64,000 nucleotides of DNA from Bacteroidota bacterium (GCA_021794075.1 JAJYRM010000001.1:1-64000); one strand, 5' to 3'. Positions 35,683 through 45,385 are shown, counted from the stretch's first letter. The notes: a model not told the origin generated them from the letters alone. Translations and numbers: made by a program.

Positions 35683-36924
35683 ATGATTCTTGCCGCGGTA
35701 ATTATTTTCGCGTTCACTTACGTTTCAATTTCGGTACAAAGACTACCATTTCTTCATCTAGATAGAACCTCAGGCGCTATGATCGGGGCGGTCGCAATGA
35801 TCGCCTTGGGGGTTCTTACAATCAACGAAGCATACAAAGCACTAAACTTCGATACCATCGTCCTCCTTCTTGGGATGATGATCATGGTCGCTTATTTGCA
35901 GGCCGGAGGATTCTTCGACTCTGTAGCGGCCTTCATACTGAGACGGGCGCATACGGGCAACGGCCTGCTGTTAACCATTATATTGTCGGCGGGTATACTA
36001 TCGGCTCTATTTGTCAATGACACGATTTGCTTGATGATGACGCCGTTCGTGCTTCTTCTTGCGAGCAGATCGAAAGTCGACCCGAAGCCTTACCTGATCG
36101 CTCTCGCTTCGAGTGCAAACATAGGAAGCGTCGCGACGCTGGTCGGCAACCCTCAGAACATGCTTATCGGCACCTTCTCCCGGTGGCCGTACCTTCAGTT
36201 TCTTGCCGCGATGTTTCCGATCGCTCTCACAGGGCTCGCTCTCGATTACATTGTTCTGCGAGCATTCTTCGGCGGACGTCTAAAGGAGAAGCTCATTCCA
36301 TATGATGATGTATTGAAGACGGTTAACAACAAAGCGCTCATGTGGAAATCGATCGTCGTAATGGCAATCGTAATCGCCGGATTCTCAGCAGGTGTTAACC
36401 TGGCTTTCATGGCGATACTCGGCGCCGCACTACTCGTCCTCATCGCTAACAGACGGCCGGATGAGATATTCTCGAAGGTGAATTGGTCGCTTCTGCTCTT
36501 CTTCGGCAGCTTATTCGTCGTTGTGGCAGGCATAAACAAAGTTGGGCTGGTAACCGACGCTCATAGTCTTCTTGAGAAATATTTCTCAACGTCCGTTTCA
36601 GACCAGATTACCACATTCTCATTCGCTTCGCTTGTGCTTTCAAATGTGGTCTCAAACGTTCCATACGTAATGGTGGTACAGCATTGGATTTCGGCATTCA
36701 CTTCCCCACAATTGATGTGGCTTGTTCTCGCGATGAGCTCGACATTCGCCGGAAATCTCACAGTCGCCGGCTCAGTTGCAAACATGATTGTTCTTGAGCT
36801 GTCAAAGGAGCGGGCATCTTTCAAATTCTGGGAATTTACTAGGGTCAGCGGAACGATCGCGCTGGCAACTTGGGGAGCCGGGACGGCAATGCTCGTCCTT
36901 TACGCCACACTCTTCAGACTTTGA
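35683..36924 (+). CDS. Ion transporter of the ArsB/NhaD/SLC13 superfamily
   Basis: The 413-residue protein has about eleven membrane helices. The two conserved half-loops of the ion-transporter superfamily can be seen as SALFVNDTICLMMTPF and SSANIGSVATLVGNPQNMLIG in the first half, and SNVVSNVPYVMV with AGNLTVAGSVANMIV in the second. This places it among ArsB-, NhaD- or citrate-type carriers, but the ion is not identifiable. No arsenic genes are near. It is the last gene of the dapF run. Confidence 0.85.
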   Translation: MILAAVIIFAFTYVSISVQRLPFLHLDRTSGAMIGAVAMIALGVLTINEAYKALNFDTIVLLLGMMIMVAYLQAGGFFDSVAAFILRRAHTGNGLLLTIILSAGILSALFVNDTICLMMTPFVLLLASRSKVDPKPYLIALASSANIGSVATLVGNPQNMLIGTFSRWPYLQFLAAMFPIALTGLALDYIVLRAFFGGRLKEKLIPYDDVLKTVNNKALMWKSIVVMAIVIAGFSAGVNLAFMAILGAALLVLIANRRPDEIFSKVNWSLLLFFGSLFVVVAGINKVGLVTDAHSLLEKYFSTSVSDQITTFSFASLVLSNVVSNVPYVMVVQHWISAFTSPQLMWLVLAMSSTFAGNLTVAGSVANMIVLELSKERASFKFWEFTRVSGTIALATWGAGTAMLVLYATLFRL

Positions 36925-37027
36925 ATTAGAATCCCTGATCGGAGTGCCCTCCGTGCCACCGGTCCGATTAACGTATCCCCCAAAAACGCCCGGTAAGTCA
37001 GCGGTGAATTGGATGCAGGCGCATCGG

Positions 37028-37804
37028 CTATAGCGGGCGTACATCAAACACGAAAGAGAATCTCGACGTCCCGACAGGGATGACGAGATACATCTTCGTC
37101 GTTCCCTTTCTCAAGGGAATCCTTACTCTGCCGCCCACAGTATTACCAGAAAAGAGTGTCGTCTTTCGAAGGGCGGCATTTTGCCAATACGCCCGCTGCT
37201 CAGCGAGACTTGCCGACTGAAGCGAATAGTTTAGGTTATTGTTTACCTGCGATTCCTCCAGCTCCCTACTCGATCTACGCTCCTGATGTAACTGCTCCCG
37301 CGTCTTATGCTGTTCGATCGTGGCTACATCACCCACGATTTGAAGTAAACCGGCCGCCGCATTCAAGCCGCTGTTGGTCGCGTAAGTTGCGTTTGTCTGT
37401 GCCATTTGGACATCTAGTCCCTGAAGCTGCTTCTCGGGATCGATCGCGTAAACAGTATCCTTCCAGCTTTCCGGCTCATAGCTGAAGTAGCCTGTATTGG
37501 GATCTTCCACCTCTCTCAATCGATAACACTCGCCATCATAATGGATTTGTTCCGGGGAAACCAAAACAGGTGCCGTTCGAGTATTCCCGATCACTACATA
37601 GTACGTCATAACTCCGTTCAACTCATTCTCGAACGCAACCGATACAGTGACACTGTCCTTTGTCCGTGTAACAAATTCGCTCCCTGAATACCAGACTGTG
37701 TCTTTCGCGACCGGAGTGGCACGGTAAAGCGCCTCAGGCCCGACGCATCCACCCAACATGGCCAAGATCGCTATCACTCCCGCCAACGCAAATAAGTGCT
37801 TCAT
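37028..37804 (-). CDS. Putative lipoprotein of unknown function
   Basis: The signal MKHLFALAGVIAILAMLGGC ends in a lipobox, so Cys20 is likely lipidated. The rest is soluble: a beta-rich first half, a Gln/Asn/Glu-rich helical middle (QTNATYATNSGLNAAAG, then EQHKTREQLHQERRSSRELEE) and a beta-rich end. I recognise no family. It is flanked by gaps of 100 and 290 bases. Confidence 0.75.
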   Translation of the reverse strand: MKHLFALAGVIAILAMLGGCVGPEALYRATPVAKDTVWYSGSEFVTRTKDSVTVSVAFENELNGVMTYYVVIGNTRTAPVLVSPEQIHYDGECYRLREVEDPNTGYFSYEPESWKDTVYAIDPEKQLQGLDVQMAQTNATYATNSGLNAAAGLLQIVGDVATIEQHKTREQLHQERRSSRELEESQVNNNLNYSLQSASLAEQRAYWQNAALRKTTLFSGNTVGGRVRIPLRKGTTKMYLVIPVGTSRFSFVFDVRPL

Positions 37805-38095
37805 GACCTTAACTCCCTTTCTAGCTTTAAAACTTCTGATGTAATGAAAAAGGTTCGGTTACAATTCCAAGTCATCGAAGTCGCCTTACGAGCCGTCCAC
37901 CGAATATTCCGTGAACAAAGTCAGCTCCGGTTCACGAAAATCGGACGAGCTACAGAAAAGAAACTACCAGACGAAGAACATCAAGCCATCTTCGGCTTTG
38001 AAACCTTAAGACCATAAGAAGGCAGTTTGTGCAATCTGGTTCATACGATGACATGCGGATGGAAATCTCCGCACGCTAAAGTTGCAGCCCCCATG

Positions 38096-39667
38096 TCAAA
38101 GCCCGTACGCAGTCAGGTAGCCCGATTCGTCGGTGATATATAGCTCTCCATTCACAACAATCGGGCTTTCCCAGTGGATTCTACCGATGCTTCTGCTTTG
38201 CCACAATACTTTTCCCGTCGTGGGGGCGAAGGCCCTAACGTCATGGCTTCCGGCACAGTATAGCACGTTATTAGCAATTATCGGGGAGCTTCCTTCGTCG
38301 CCGTTCTTCCACACCAGTCTCAAGGTTGGGACGCCGTGCTGCCCGACTTGAAGCTTGAGCGCCGACAAACCACCGAATGTCGCGACAAAAACCCAAGTGG
38401 AGTGATCCTCGGGATTCACCCAGACCGCAGGTTGCGTGAAGACCATTCCGCCCTGCGGCACATCGATGAGTTTTCCTATCTCGCCGCCGACATGCCCCGG
38501 ACTATTATGATGACCGCTGAGGTCCGCAAGGTTGACGAGCCGCAGCTTCATGTCTTTTCCTCCCTGCACAGCAAGGTTACGGATCGAGCAGTCCGTCGGC
38601 GTCGGTAGTATCGCAGGCGCAGTACTTCCCAAATCAAGATCAGCCCGATTCAAAAAGTGATGATTAGCAGGCGTATAGGAATCGATGGGGTTTCCATCGA
38701 CTCCTGTTCCATTTGGTTTCAATGAAAAGATGGTGTCCCCCCAGTCGTGTCTTTTAGGATCGAACGTGCCGTTTCCGGTTGCCATATAAACTCTATCAGT
38801 CGCAGGGTCATAAATCACCCCCGGCCTCGCCCATATTGCCGATTGGACAGCGGAGCAATCCGGCTTTCCCGGACGTTCGACAAAATGTACCGCGTCGTTG
38901 CTGCAATTGGCATTGAAGACGTATTGCTTACCAGTGCTGAGGTTTATTGTCGTAACATGCCCCTGGTAGTCGCCCCTGTCTCCCAGGTAACCGCCGTTGG
39001 TAACATAGAGGTACGAAGTCCTGTCCTTCGCCGTTGCCACGGCGAGCGCAGACGAGCCCTTCTCGTTGAAAGGTTTTAGCGTACAGAGCTCTGGCCATCC
39101 TCCAGATCTTATTTCTTCGCCATCTCCGACTTTGTACTTGTGCACATATCCATCAAGTCCGTAACTGTAAACATACTTCAGATCGGGATCGATAGCCGGT
39201 GAAGATGTGGTGTAAATTGGCTGGTATCGGTTGTTGATTTTGAATGTTCCCGGACCGTACTGGTGCTCCCATATTATCTTTCCTGTGGCGGCATCAAGAG
39301 CTACGATATGGCCGTCTTTGGTCGTGAGATAAAGGACGTTCATCACGCCGTAAAGGGTTTGGACATTGCTCAGATAAACTGGGGCACCATCAGCGACATC
39401 AGGCAGAGAGACATGATACAATTCGTGAAGTCTGTCTACGTTTTCCCGCCCAATTTTCTTCTCATCGGTATTATTTCCACTGTGCTGCGCATTGAAATCG
39501 AATTGCAGCCAGTTGACGCTGGACGGATCTGGTCGCTGACTCCTAGCCTGATTCGAGTCCCTCCCGCTAGCCAGGCCTGTAAGGCCCATTGAACATGCCA
39601 CCGCCGTTATAACTGCGACGAGGACGGATCGCCTTCTAATGCTGCCCTTGGACAAATTTGTCTCCAA
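38096..39667 (-). CDS. Exported PQQ-type beta-propeller protein
   Basis: The exported protein of about 523 residues has many propeller blades of the PQQ-binding type: LYLTTKDGHIVALDAATGKIIWEH near the start, YSYGLDGYVHKY, and VRAFAPTTGKVLWQS near the end. It resembles quinoprotein dehydrogenases or the BamB fold, but I see neither a heme-binding CxxCH nor a clear PQQ-ligand set. The signal peptide is SVLVAVITAVACSMGLTGLASG. TTG at 39667 has GAGGAG about nine bases upstream and is the likely start; an ATG 36 bases earlier (39703) has none. Confidence 0.75.
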   Translation of the reverse strand: METNLSKGSIRRRSVLVAVITAVACSMGLTGLASGRDSNQARSQRPDPSSVNWLQFDFNAQHSGNNTDEKKIGRENVDRLHELYHVSLPDVADGAPVYLSNVQTLYGVMNVLYLTTKDGHIVALDAATGKIIWEHQYGPGTFKINNRYQPIYTTSSPAIDPDLKYVYSYGLDGYVHKYKVGDGEEIRSGGWPELCTLKPFNEKGSSALAVATAKDRTSYLYVTNGGYLGDRGDYQGHVTTINLSTGKQYVFNANCSNDAVHFVERPGKPDCSAVQSAIWARPGVIYDPATDRVYMATGNGTFDPKRHDWGDTIFSLKPNGTGVDGNPIDSYTPANHHFLNRADLDLGSTAPAILPTPTDCSIRNLAVQGGKDMKLRLVNLADLSGHHNSPGHVGGEIGKLIDVPQGGMVFTQPAVWVNPEDHSTWVFVATFGGLSALKLQVGQHGVPTLRLVWKNGDEGSSPIIANNVLYCAGSHDVRAFAPTTGKVLWQSRSIGRIHWESPIVVNGELYITDESGYLTAYGL

Positions 39668-39779
39668 CGCGCATCTCTCCTCTTTATGATTGGGAACGCA
39701 CATCTAATCGGAATAGTTGCAGGGAGAAGCTTAATTAGTTCACCGAAATCTGCGGGGAAGAGAGGAGTTCTAAAGAGAG

Positions 39780-40037
39780 ATGATATGTTTGGCTCTCTCT
39801 TTACTATGTCCGCGTCTACCGTGTGTTATTTCCGCCAACAAGGAGTTGGCTATTGCATACTTCGGCGCGTCAAGCGCACAACTTTGCGCCTTTGAATCGT
39901 TCAGCGAGACGGGCGCTCAACCGCACCGGCTCATCAGAAGCTTGACCGAATCGGCGTTAGTGAGAGTCTATTTGACGAAGAAGAATGAAGTCGAGTCGAT
40001 GGATAGATGCCCCTGCATGCTCTGCGAGCCGGCATAG
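39780..40037 (+). CDS. Small Cys-rich-tailed protein, tentative
   Basis: An 85-codon plus-strand frame lies between two minus-strand genes, where no other gene is present. Its codon use (TCG, GCG, GGC, CTC) matches the window. The N-terminus is hydrophobic enough for a short signal (MICLALSLLC), the middle is soluble, and the C-terminus ends with a CPCMLCEPA cluster that could bind metal. GAGGAG lies 13 bases upstream of the ATG. I know no family for it. Confidence 0.4.
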   Translation: MICLALSLLCPRLPCVISANKELAIAYFGASSAQLCAFESFSETGAQPHRLIRSLTESALVRVYLTKKNEVESMDRCPCMLCEPA

Positions 40038-40048
40038 GTAGATGCTAA

Positions 40049-40891
40049 TTACTTGAGAGTGTCCTCACCGCCGATGCTCAGCGTGTCAACATTTTCTGAG
40101 GATCTGGTGGAATCGCTCGTTATCGGAGTGACAAGTATGCTGACTCTTCTGTTTGTGTATGAGTAAGGATTCTGCGGATCACGCAGTCTTCTGTCTCCAT
40201 ATCCGCGGACTTCGAGGACTTGCTTGGGACGCAAACCGCCGTCCTGCATTGCTCTCCTGGCCGCATTTGCCCGGTCCGCGCTCAACTCCCAGTTGGTATA
40301 GTTTTTCCGGACAAACGGCCGCGCGTCGGTATACCCTTCTATGATAAGTTCATTTGGGAGGTGGCCCAGCTCTTTAGCGATCATCTGCAGAAGCTCTTTT
40401 GTCTCCGGTTTTAGCTCCGCGCTTCCCGAGGCAAAAAAGAGACCTCTGGCATTTTCAATCAGTTCTATCCGAAGCCCGTCTTTGGAGACAGTTATCTTTA
40501 TCTGGTTTTTGAACTTATTGAAATCCGGCACTGATGAAATCATTTTCTCGAGTTTCTTTCCTTCTCTCTTCAGTGTCATCAGTTCGGAATTCTGATGCGG
40601 GACGGGAATTCCCACCTTGCTCATGCTCGAGTTATGAACTGGGACAAGCCCGCCGCTTAACGCACCTGACCGTGTCTCCACGTTGAAGGCGCCTGGATCC
40701 CTGAAGTACTGCGCGACATAAGACTTCACCTGTTTGCTCTGCCCGACGATCCAAAGGACTATGAAAAGCGACATCATGGCAGTTACGAAGTCGGCGTAAG
40801 CAACCTTCCATGCGCCGCCGTGACTCCCATGAGTCACCTTCTTCTTCTTGATAATGTTTATTTGAGGGCGGCCATCGTTACCTTTGCTCAC
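40049..40891 (-). CDS. motB: Flagellar motor stator protein MotB
   Basis: The 280-residue protein has one N-terminal helix with the proton-carrying Asp34 in YADFVTAMM, a linker, and an OmpA-like peptidoglycan-binding domain (IIEGYTDARPF and ELSADRANAARRAM). It anchors the stator to the wall. It overlaps motA by four bases. No other flagellar genes lie in the window. Confidence 0.92.
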   Translation of the reverse strand: MSKGNDGRPQINIIKKKKVTHGSHGGAWKVAYADFVTAMMSLFIVLWIVGQSKQVKSYVAQYFRDPGAFNVETRSGALSGGLVPVHNSSMSKVGIPVPHQNSELMTLKREGKKLEKMISSVPDFNKFKNQIKITVSKDGLRIELIENARGLFFASGSAELKPETKELLQMIAKELGHLPNELIIEGYTDARPFVRKNYTNWELSADRANAARRAMQDGGLRPKQVLEVRGYGDRRLRDPQNPYSYTNRRVSILVTPITSDSTRSSENVDTLSIGGEDTLK

Positions 40892-41742
40892 TTAAGCGCC
40901 TTCAAAGCTTTCTCCATTTCCTGAAATGTCGGCCTGTAGTCCTGGAAGATCGTCCTTCTGGCAAACTCGACCGCAATGAGAGGCTGCATCCCCTTCGCGA
41001 ATGCAACGACGCCTGCTTTTATCGCTTCGAACATCCTTCCTTCTTCTTCGGCCGCGAGATCCAGGTTTGTGGCGAGCGGCTGTACAAATCCGTACGAAAG
41101 GAGTATTCCCAGGAACGTTCCGACCAAAGCGTCGGCAACCTTGTGACCGATCTCGGCAGGCGGCCCATCTATGGCCTGCATTGTAATTACTATTCCAAGG
41201 ACCGCGGCAACTATCCCCATACCCGGCATGGAGTCGCCAATTTTCTGCAAAATCATGCCAGGCTTTGAACCCTCCTGATGGTGAGTCTCTATATCGGCGT
41301 CCATCAGACCTTCAAGGTCAAAGGGTTCCGCCCCACCTACGATCAGGAGCCTCATCGTATCGGTCAGAAAATGGAGGAGGTGTTTGTTTGAGACTACACT
41401 CCGATATTTCGAAAATATCTTGCTCTTATCGGGATTCTCAACGTGCTGTTCCAATCCAATCACGCCATCTTTCTGTCCGACAAGGAATAGCTCATACATA
41501 AGCTTAAGCAGATTGATATATAAAGCCTGATCTACCTTGCTCCCTTTCAAGGCGCCAGTTACTTTTTTGATTATCTTTGCGACAAGCTTGCTTGGAGTAG
41601 AAATAAAGAAAGCTCCTACCGACGCCCCAACGATTATGATGAATTCCGCATACTGAAAGAGAACAAGGAAAGGCCCCCCTTCAATGGCAAATCCCCCTAG
41701 GACAGCCGCAAGGACTATGACTATTCCGATAATAACAAACAA
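40888..41742 (-). CDS. motA: Flagellar motor stator protein MotA
   Basis: The 284-residue protein has four membrane segments: two near the start (1-20, 30-48) and two around 165-185 and 205-225. MPGMGIVAAVLGIVITM and LVGTFLGILLSYGFVQPLA are the MotA signature stretches, and the cytoplasmic loop carries the charged residues that meet FliG. No ATG is available; TTG at 41742 follows AGAGGG by five bases. It forms the ion channel with MotB. Confidence 0.92.
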   Translation of the reverse strand: MFVIIGIVIVLAAVLGGFAIEGGPFLVLFQYAEFIIIVGASVGAFFISTPSKLVAKIIKKVTGALKGSKVDQALYINLLKLMYELFLVGQKDGVIGLEQHVENPDKSKIFSKYRSVVSNKHLLHFLTDTMRLLIVGGAEPFDLEGLMDADIETHHQEGSKPGMILQKIGDSMPGMGIVAAVLGIVITMQAIDGPPAEIGHKVADALVGTFLGILLSYGFVQPLATNLDLAAEEEGRMFEAIKAGVVAFAKGMQPLIAVEFARRTIFQDYRPTFQEMEKALKALK

Positions 41743-41903
41743 GTTTGCCCTCTCGATTTTAAGAAACTTTGATACTCATATTTCGGCAATACATTCGGCA
41801 ACTTTAGGAAATATCGTCCAAAATTAAAAATTTTTAAGGCTCAATTGTCTTTAAGCTAGAACTGAAGGGAGACGTTATATTTGTAAAGCAAGTGGAGGTT
41901 AAC

Positions 41904-42899
41904 ATGAAGAAAATAATATATGCAGCTGTCGTCGCTATGGCCTTCCTGGCCGCGCCGCGAACAACTGAAGCTCAAGAAATATCGTTCGGAGTATTTTACA
42001 GCTCACTGGCACCATACGGGCATTGGGTTCGTGTCGGAACTTATGGAATGTGCTGGCAACCCGTCGGCATGCGACAAGAGTGGGCGCCGTACACATCGGG
42101 CCATTGGGTATGGACAGAATATGGTTGGACATGGGTATCAAATTATCCATGGGGTTGGGCGCCTTTCCATTACGGCCGTTGGGTTTATGAGGCTGACTAT
42201 GGGTGGATTTGGGCTCCGGGCTATGTCTGGGCTCCGGCATGGGTTCAATGGAGATGGGGAGGCGGATATTGCGGCTGGGCCCCGCTACCTCCTGGATTTC
42301 ACTTCAGGCTCGATGTTGTTATCGGGCCCGACGACCGTGACTTCGGAGTCGGACCACGCGGCTGGAATTTCGTCCGCGCCGATGACATCGGAATGCATCG
42401 CTACAATTTCATCAACAGAGACGACGTTCCGCGCGTGATCGTACGCACAAGAAACGTCACCAGATTCAGGTTTACGGCGAGAGGTGTATTTGACATCGGC
42501 CTTCAGAGGCAAGAAGTTGAGAGAGTCACGCGCCGTAGAATCCAGACCGTTTCCATAACAAGGACAAATGAGATCGGACGGCAGCGCATTGCGGGCAACC
42601 AGATCCGCATTTACTCGCCTGCGCCTTTCGAGCCCCGATTCAGAAATGAAAGGGAAGTGATCCGTCGGGAGAGGACATATTCGGTTCCCCAGAGATACGG
42701 ATCGAGCCAACCGCAGCGTTACGCGCCTCCTCGCGAAACGCCCCGGCCTCCCCGGACACGCCAATACCAGCCACCAAGGTTAGATCAGCGCAATGTCGAC
42801 ACTGTGCATCCCCGGCCTAATCCCAAGCAAAGGTCAAGAGGCGAAGTCAAGCAGCATGAGCACAACGACAAGTCAAAAGGCCCGGTAAGGCATCGATAA
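41904..42899 (+). CDS. Exported Trp/Gly/Tyr-rich repeat protein (DUF6600-like)
   Basis: After a signal peptide (to about EAQ), residues 25-130 hold tandem short repeats of the form GHWVxxxxYGxxWxP / GRWVYxxxYGWIWxPGYVWAPAWV, rich in Trp, Tyr and Gly. The second half is basic, Arg/Pro/Gln-rich and probably disordered. The repeats resemble the WxxGRY/DUF6600 family of envelope proteins, whose role is unknown. GGAGG lies six bases before ATG 41904. A terminator follows, then a two-component pair. Confidence 0.78.
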   Translation: MKKIIYAAVVAMAFLAAPRTTEAQEISFGVFYSSLAPYGHWVRVGTYGMCWQPVGMRQEWAPYTSGHWVWTEYGWTWVSNYPWGWAPFHYGRWVYEADYGWIWAPGYVWAPAWVQWRWGGGYCGWAPLPPGFHFRLDVVIGPDDRDFGVGPRGWNFVRADDIGMHRYNFINRDDVPRVIVRTRNVTRFRFTARGVFDIGLQRQEVERVTRRRIQTVSITRTNEIGRQRIAGNQIRIYSPAPFEPRFRNEREVIRRERTYSVPQRYGSSQPQRYAPPRETPRPPRTRQYQPPRLDQRNVDTVHPRPNPKQRSRGEVKQHEHNDKSKGPVRHR

Positions 42900-42920
42900 G
42901 ACTGGCAGTAGTGACGCTTT

Positions 42921-42943
42921 AGGCCCCGTTACTGACGGGGCCT
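42921..42943 (+). terminator. Terminator after the Trp-rich protein gene
   Basis: AGGCCCCGT and ACGGGGCCT form a nine-base-pair stem around TACTG, followed by a T-rich stretch (ATTTGGTTTTGG). It is 21 bases after the stop codon. Confidence 0.8.
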
Positions 42944-43000
42944 ATTTGGTTTTGGTTGTGCGGAAAACATGGATTAAAATATTACTAAATTACAGGGCGA

Positions 43001-43672
43001 ATGAGAATCCTCCTTGTAGAAGACGAAAAGAAAGTCGCACGCTTCCTTAAACTCGGCCTGGAGGCCGAGAACCACGAAGTTGTGAATGCCTATGACGGTG
43101 AAGCCGCCGAAAGGATGGCTTTGTCCGAAGATTACGGCGTGATAGTGCTAGATATCATGCTTCCTAAGAAAAACGGTATCGAAGTTCTCAGATCAATAAG
43201 GGGAAGTGGGAAGAAGACGCCGGTCTTAATTCTTACCGCAAAAGGGAGTCTAGAAGACAAAGTCGAGGGACTCGACGAAGGCGCTGACGATTACCTCGTC
43301 AAACCGTTCGCGTTCGCCGAGTTCATCGCGCGCGTCCGTTCGCTCGGAAGAAGAAGTGGCGGCGACAAATCTACCGTGCTGAAAGTGGCCGACCTCGAAC
43401 TCGATCCGATCACTCGAAAGGCGAAGCGGAGCGGCAAGGAGATCGAACTCACAAATCGCGAGTACGCGCTCCTCGAGTATTTTGTCCGCAACGTGAACAG
43501 AGTCTTGACGCGGACAGTCATATCGGAACACATTTGGGAATACAATTTCGACACGGGCACCAATATCGTAGAAGTTTATGTCAACAAACTCAGGAACAAG
43601 ATAGATTCAGGCTTCGACGTGAAGCTTATTCACACTGTACGCGGCGCAGGCTACATGATGAAGACAGAGTGA
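43001..43672 (+). CDS. OmpR-family response regulator
   Basis: The 223-residue protein has an N-terminal receiver (acidic pocket EDE at 7-9, phospho-acceptor Asp51, Lys in VKPFAF) and a C-terminal winged helix (ELTNREYALLEYFVRNVNRVLTR, then TVRGAGYMMKTE). The layout is like CusR/MprA regulators. Its stop overlaps the kinase start (ATGA), so the two form a pair. The signal is unknown; the Trp-rich gene upstream is separated by a terminator. Confidence 0.94.
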   Translation: MRILLVEDEKKVARFLKLGLEAENHEVVNAYDGEAAERMALSEDYGVIVLDIMLPKKNGIEVLRSIRGSGKKTPVLILTAKGSLEDKVEGLDEGADDYLVKPFAFAEFIARVRSLGRRSGGDKSTVLKVADLELDPITRKAKRSGKEIELTNREYALLEYFVRNVNRVLTRTVISEHIWEYNFDTGTNIVEVYVNKLRNKIDSGFDVKLIHTVRGAGYMMKTE

Positions 43673-45153
43673 TGCTGAACTCCATCCGTCTGAGACTTAC
43701 AATATGGTATTCTCTCATACTTCTTGCCGCTCTGGGCGTTTTCGGGATCGCCTCTTATGTCTACACTGGCGAGATGCTTTCACAAAACCTGACGTTGTCA
43801 CTGGAAAACGAGACGGAATGGCTGAAGGACATTCTCGAAGGAAGGCTCGGCATCGAACGCGGAAAGAGCCGAAACCCACGCAGCCAGCTTTTGCCTCCTC
43901 CGTCGGCGCAACGCGACACCGTCACTGAAAGTGAGGGGAGAAACGAGTCGGAAGAAGATTACACGATCTGGAACAAGATTTACGAGCACTCTCTCTTAAA
44001 TTCTAAGAAGCAGTTCGTTGATGTCAGAGACAAACGCGGAAGGGTTTTTTACAAATCTTTCAACCTCGGCGAGGACACTCTCCCTTCACCTCCCGGCCTG
44101 AGAGAGTATGTTGTGAAAGTCATAAACACCACACTCGGGTCGGAAAGGATCCGCCTGGCGGCCATGAACACAAAATTTTACGAGATCCGTGTCGCTTACC
44201 CTGTTGAAGAGATTAACGACGTTCTGCGGAGTCTTTTCTCCATATTCATTATACTAATTCCGATTGTCCTCGCGATTTCCGTTTTCGGCGGCTACTTCCT
44301 CGCTAAACAGTCACTAAGGCCGGTCGAAGAGATAACGCGCACCGCCAGAAAAATAACGGCGACGAGCCTCCGGGAAAGAATCCATGTCAAAAATCCGAAC
44401 GACGAGATTGGGAGACTCACTGAAACGCTGAACAATATGATAGGAAGACTTGAAGCTTCGTTCGAGCAGGTGCAGCAGTTTTCGCTGGATGCTTCGCACG
44501 AGCTGCGGACTCCACTCACAATCATGCGCGGCGAGATAGAACTCGCGCTTCGGGGAAACAACAGAGGAACCTCATACAAAAAAACGCTTGTCAGTCTACT
44601 CGAAGAAGTACTCAGGATGACGAGCATAATAGAAGGGCTTATCCTTCTCGCAAAGGCCGACAGCGGGAACGCGAAACTCGAAAAGAAACCCACACACCTC
44701 AACGCTTTGGTAAGCGAGATCAGAGAAGACGCGGAAATCCTGGCTGAGCAGAAGAAAATATCAGTGTCGATCTCACGCCTCGACGAAGCGACTGTACTCG
44801 GCGATGCGGTGAGGCTCCGCCAACTCATGCTAAACCTCATCGATAACGCCATCAAGTACACTCCCCAAGACGGGAAGATTACTCTGTCACTCGCGCTGGC
44901 ACACGGGAAGGCTCGCTTCACCGTTGAGGATACCGGAATCGGCATACCCGATAGCGAGCTCAAAAAGATATTCGACAGGTTCTACAGGGTCGACAAAAGC
45001 AGAAGCAGGCTTCCGGACGGATTAGGACTCGGATTGTCTATATCGAGGTGGATCGCCGAAGCGCATGGCGGAAGCCTAATCGCTGAAAGTAAAGTTGGAT
45101 CGGGAAGCAAGTTTACCATCATTCTACCTGCACTGGTCGACGTTCAAGCTTGA
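43672..45153 (+). CDS. Sensor histidine kinase, partner of the OmpR regulator
   Basis: The 493-residue kinase has a first membrane helix (about 13-32), a periplasmic sensor of about 150 residues, a second helix (about 182-202), a HAMP domain, HisKA with His276 in DASHELRTPL, and an HATPase domain (NLIDNAIKYT, DTGIGIP, GLGLGLS). The ATG at 43672 shares bases with the regulator stop; a longer frame to 43534 lies inside the regulator gene and is not used. Confidence 0.94.
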   Translation: MLNSIRLRLTIWYSLILLAALGVFGIASYVYTGEMLSQNLTLSLENETEWLKDILEGRLGIERGKSRNPRSQLLPPPSAQRDTVTESEGRNESEEDYTIWNKIYEHSLLNSKKQFVDVRDKRGRVFYKSFNLGEDTLPSPPGLREYVVKVINTTLGSERIRLAAMNTKFYEIRVAYPVEEINDVLRSLFSIFIILIPIVLAISVFGGYFLAKQSLRPVEEITRTARKITATSLRERIHVKNPNDEIGRLTETLNNMIGRLEASFEQVQQFSLDASHELRTPLTIMRGEIELALRGNNRGTSYKKTLVSLLEEVLRMTSIIEGLILLAKADSGNAKLEKKPTHLNALVSEIREDAEILAEQKKISVSISRLDEATVLGDAVRLRQLMLNLIDNAIKYTPQDGKITLSLALAHGKARFTVEDTGIGIPDSELKKIFDRFYRVDKSRSRLPDGLGLGLSISRWIAEAHGGSLIAESKVGSGSKFTIILPALVDVQA

Positions 45154-45348
45154 TGGAAAGATTGAGACAAGACTCCCATCTCCAAAGACTCGCCGTCAAG
45201 TTACCGGCTTCCCTCCACCATGTTTTTAAGAAGCGTCGAGCTCAAATTTTACGGAAAGCACTTTACTGGCATCCATTCCACCCAGACGGCTCTAGGATCC
45301 AGCCACTAGTCAAAACACCCCTTTGAATGCCTGTGGCCATTTGAGACG

Positions 45349-45372
45349 GGCCGCCGGTCAAAACCGGCGGCC
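45349..45372. terminator. GC-rich hairpin between the kinase and aspA
   Basis: GGCCGCCGGT and ACCGGCGGCC form a ten-base-pair stem with loop CAAA, 13 bases past the aspA stop on the minus strand and about 200 bases past the kinase stop. No long T run follows; it probably ends the aspA transcript. Confidence 0.6.
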
Positions 45373-45385
45373 ATCACTACTTTGA

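Noticed and set aside
37844..38017. 57-codon plus frame between the lipoprotein and the PQQ-type gene
   Set aside because: Codon use is unlike that of its neighbours, no ribosome binding site is seen and no motif stands out.
43534..43671. Longer N-terminus for the histidine kinase
   Set aside because: It lies inside the regulator gene in another frame, and the ATGA overlap at 43672 gives the expected membrane-helix start.
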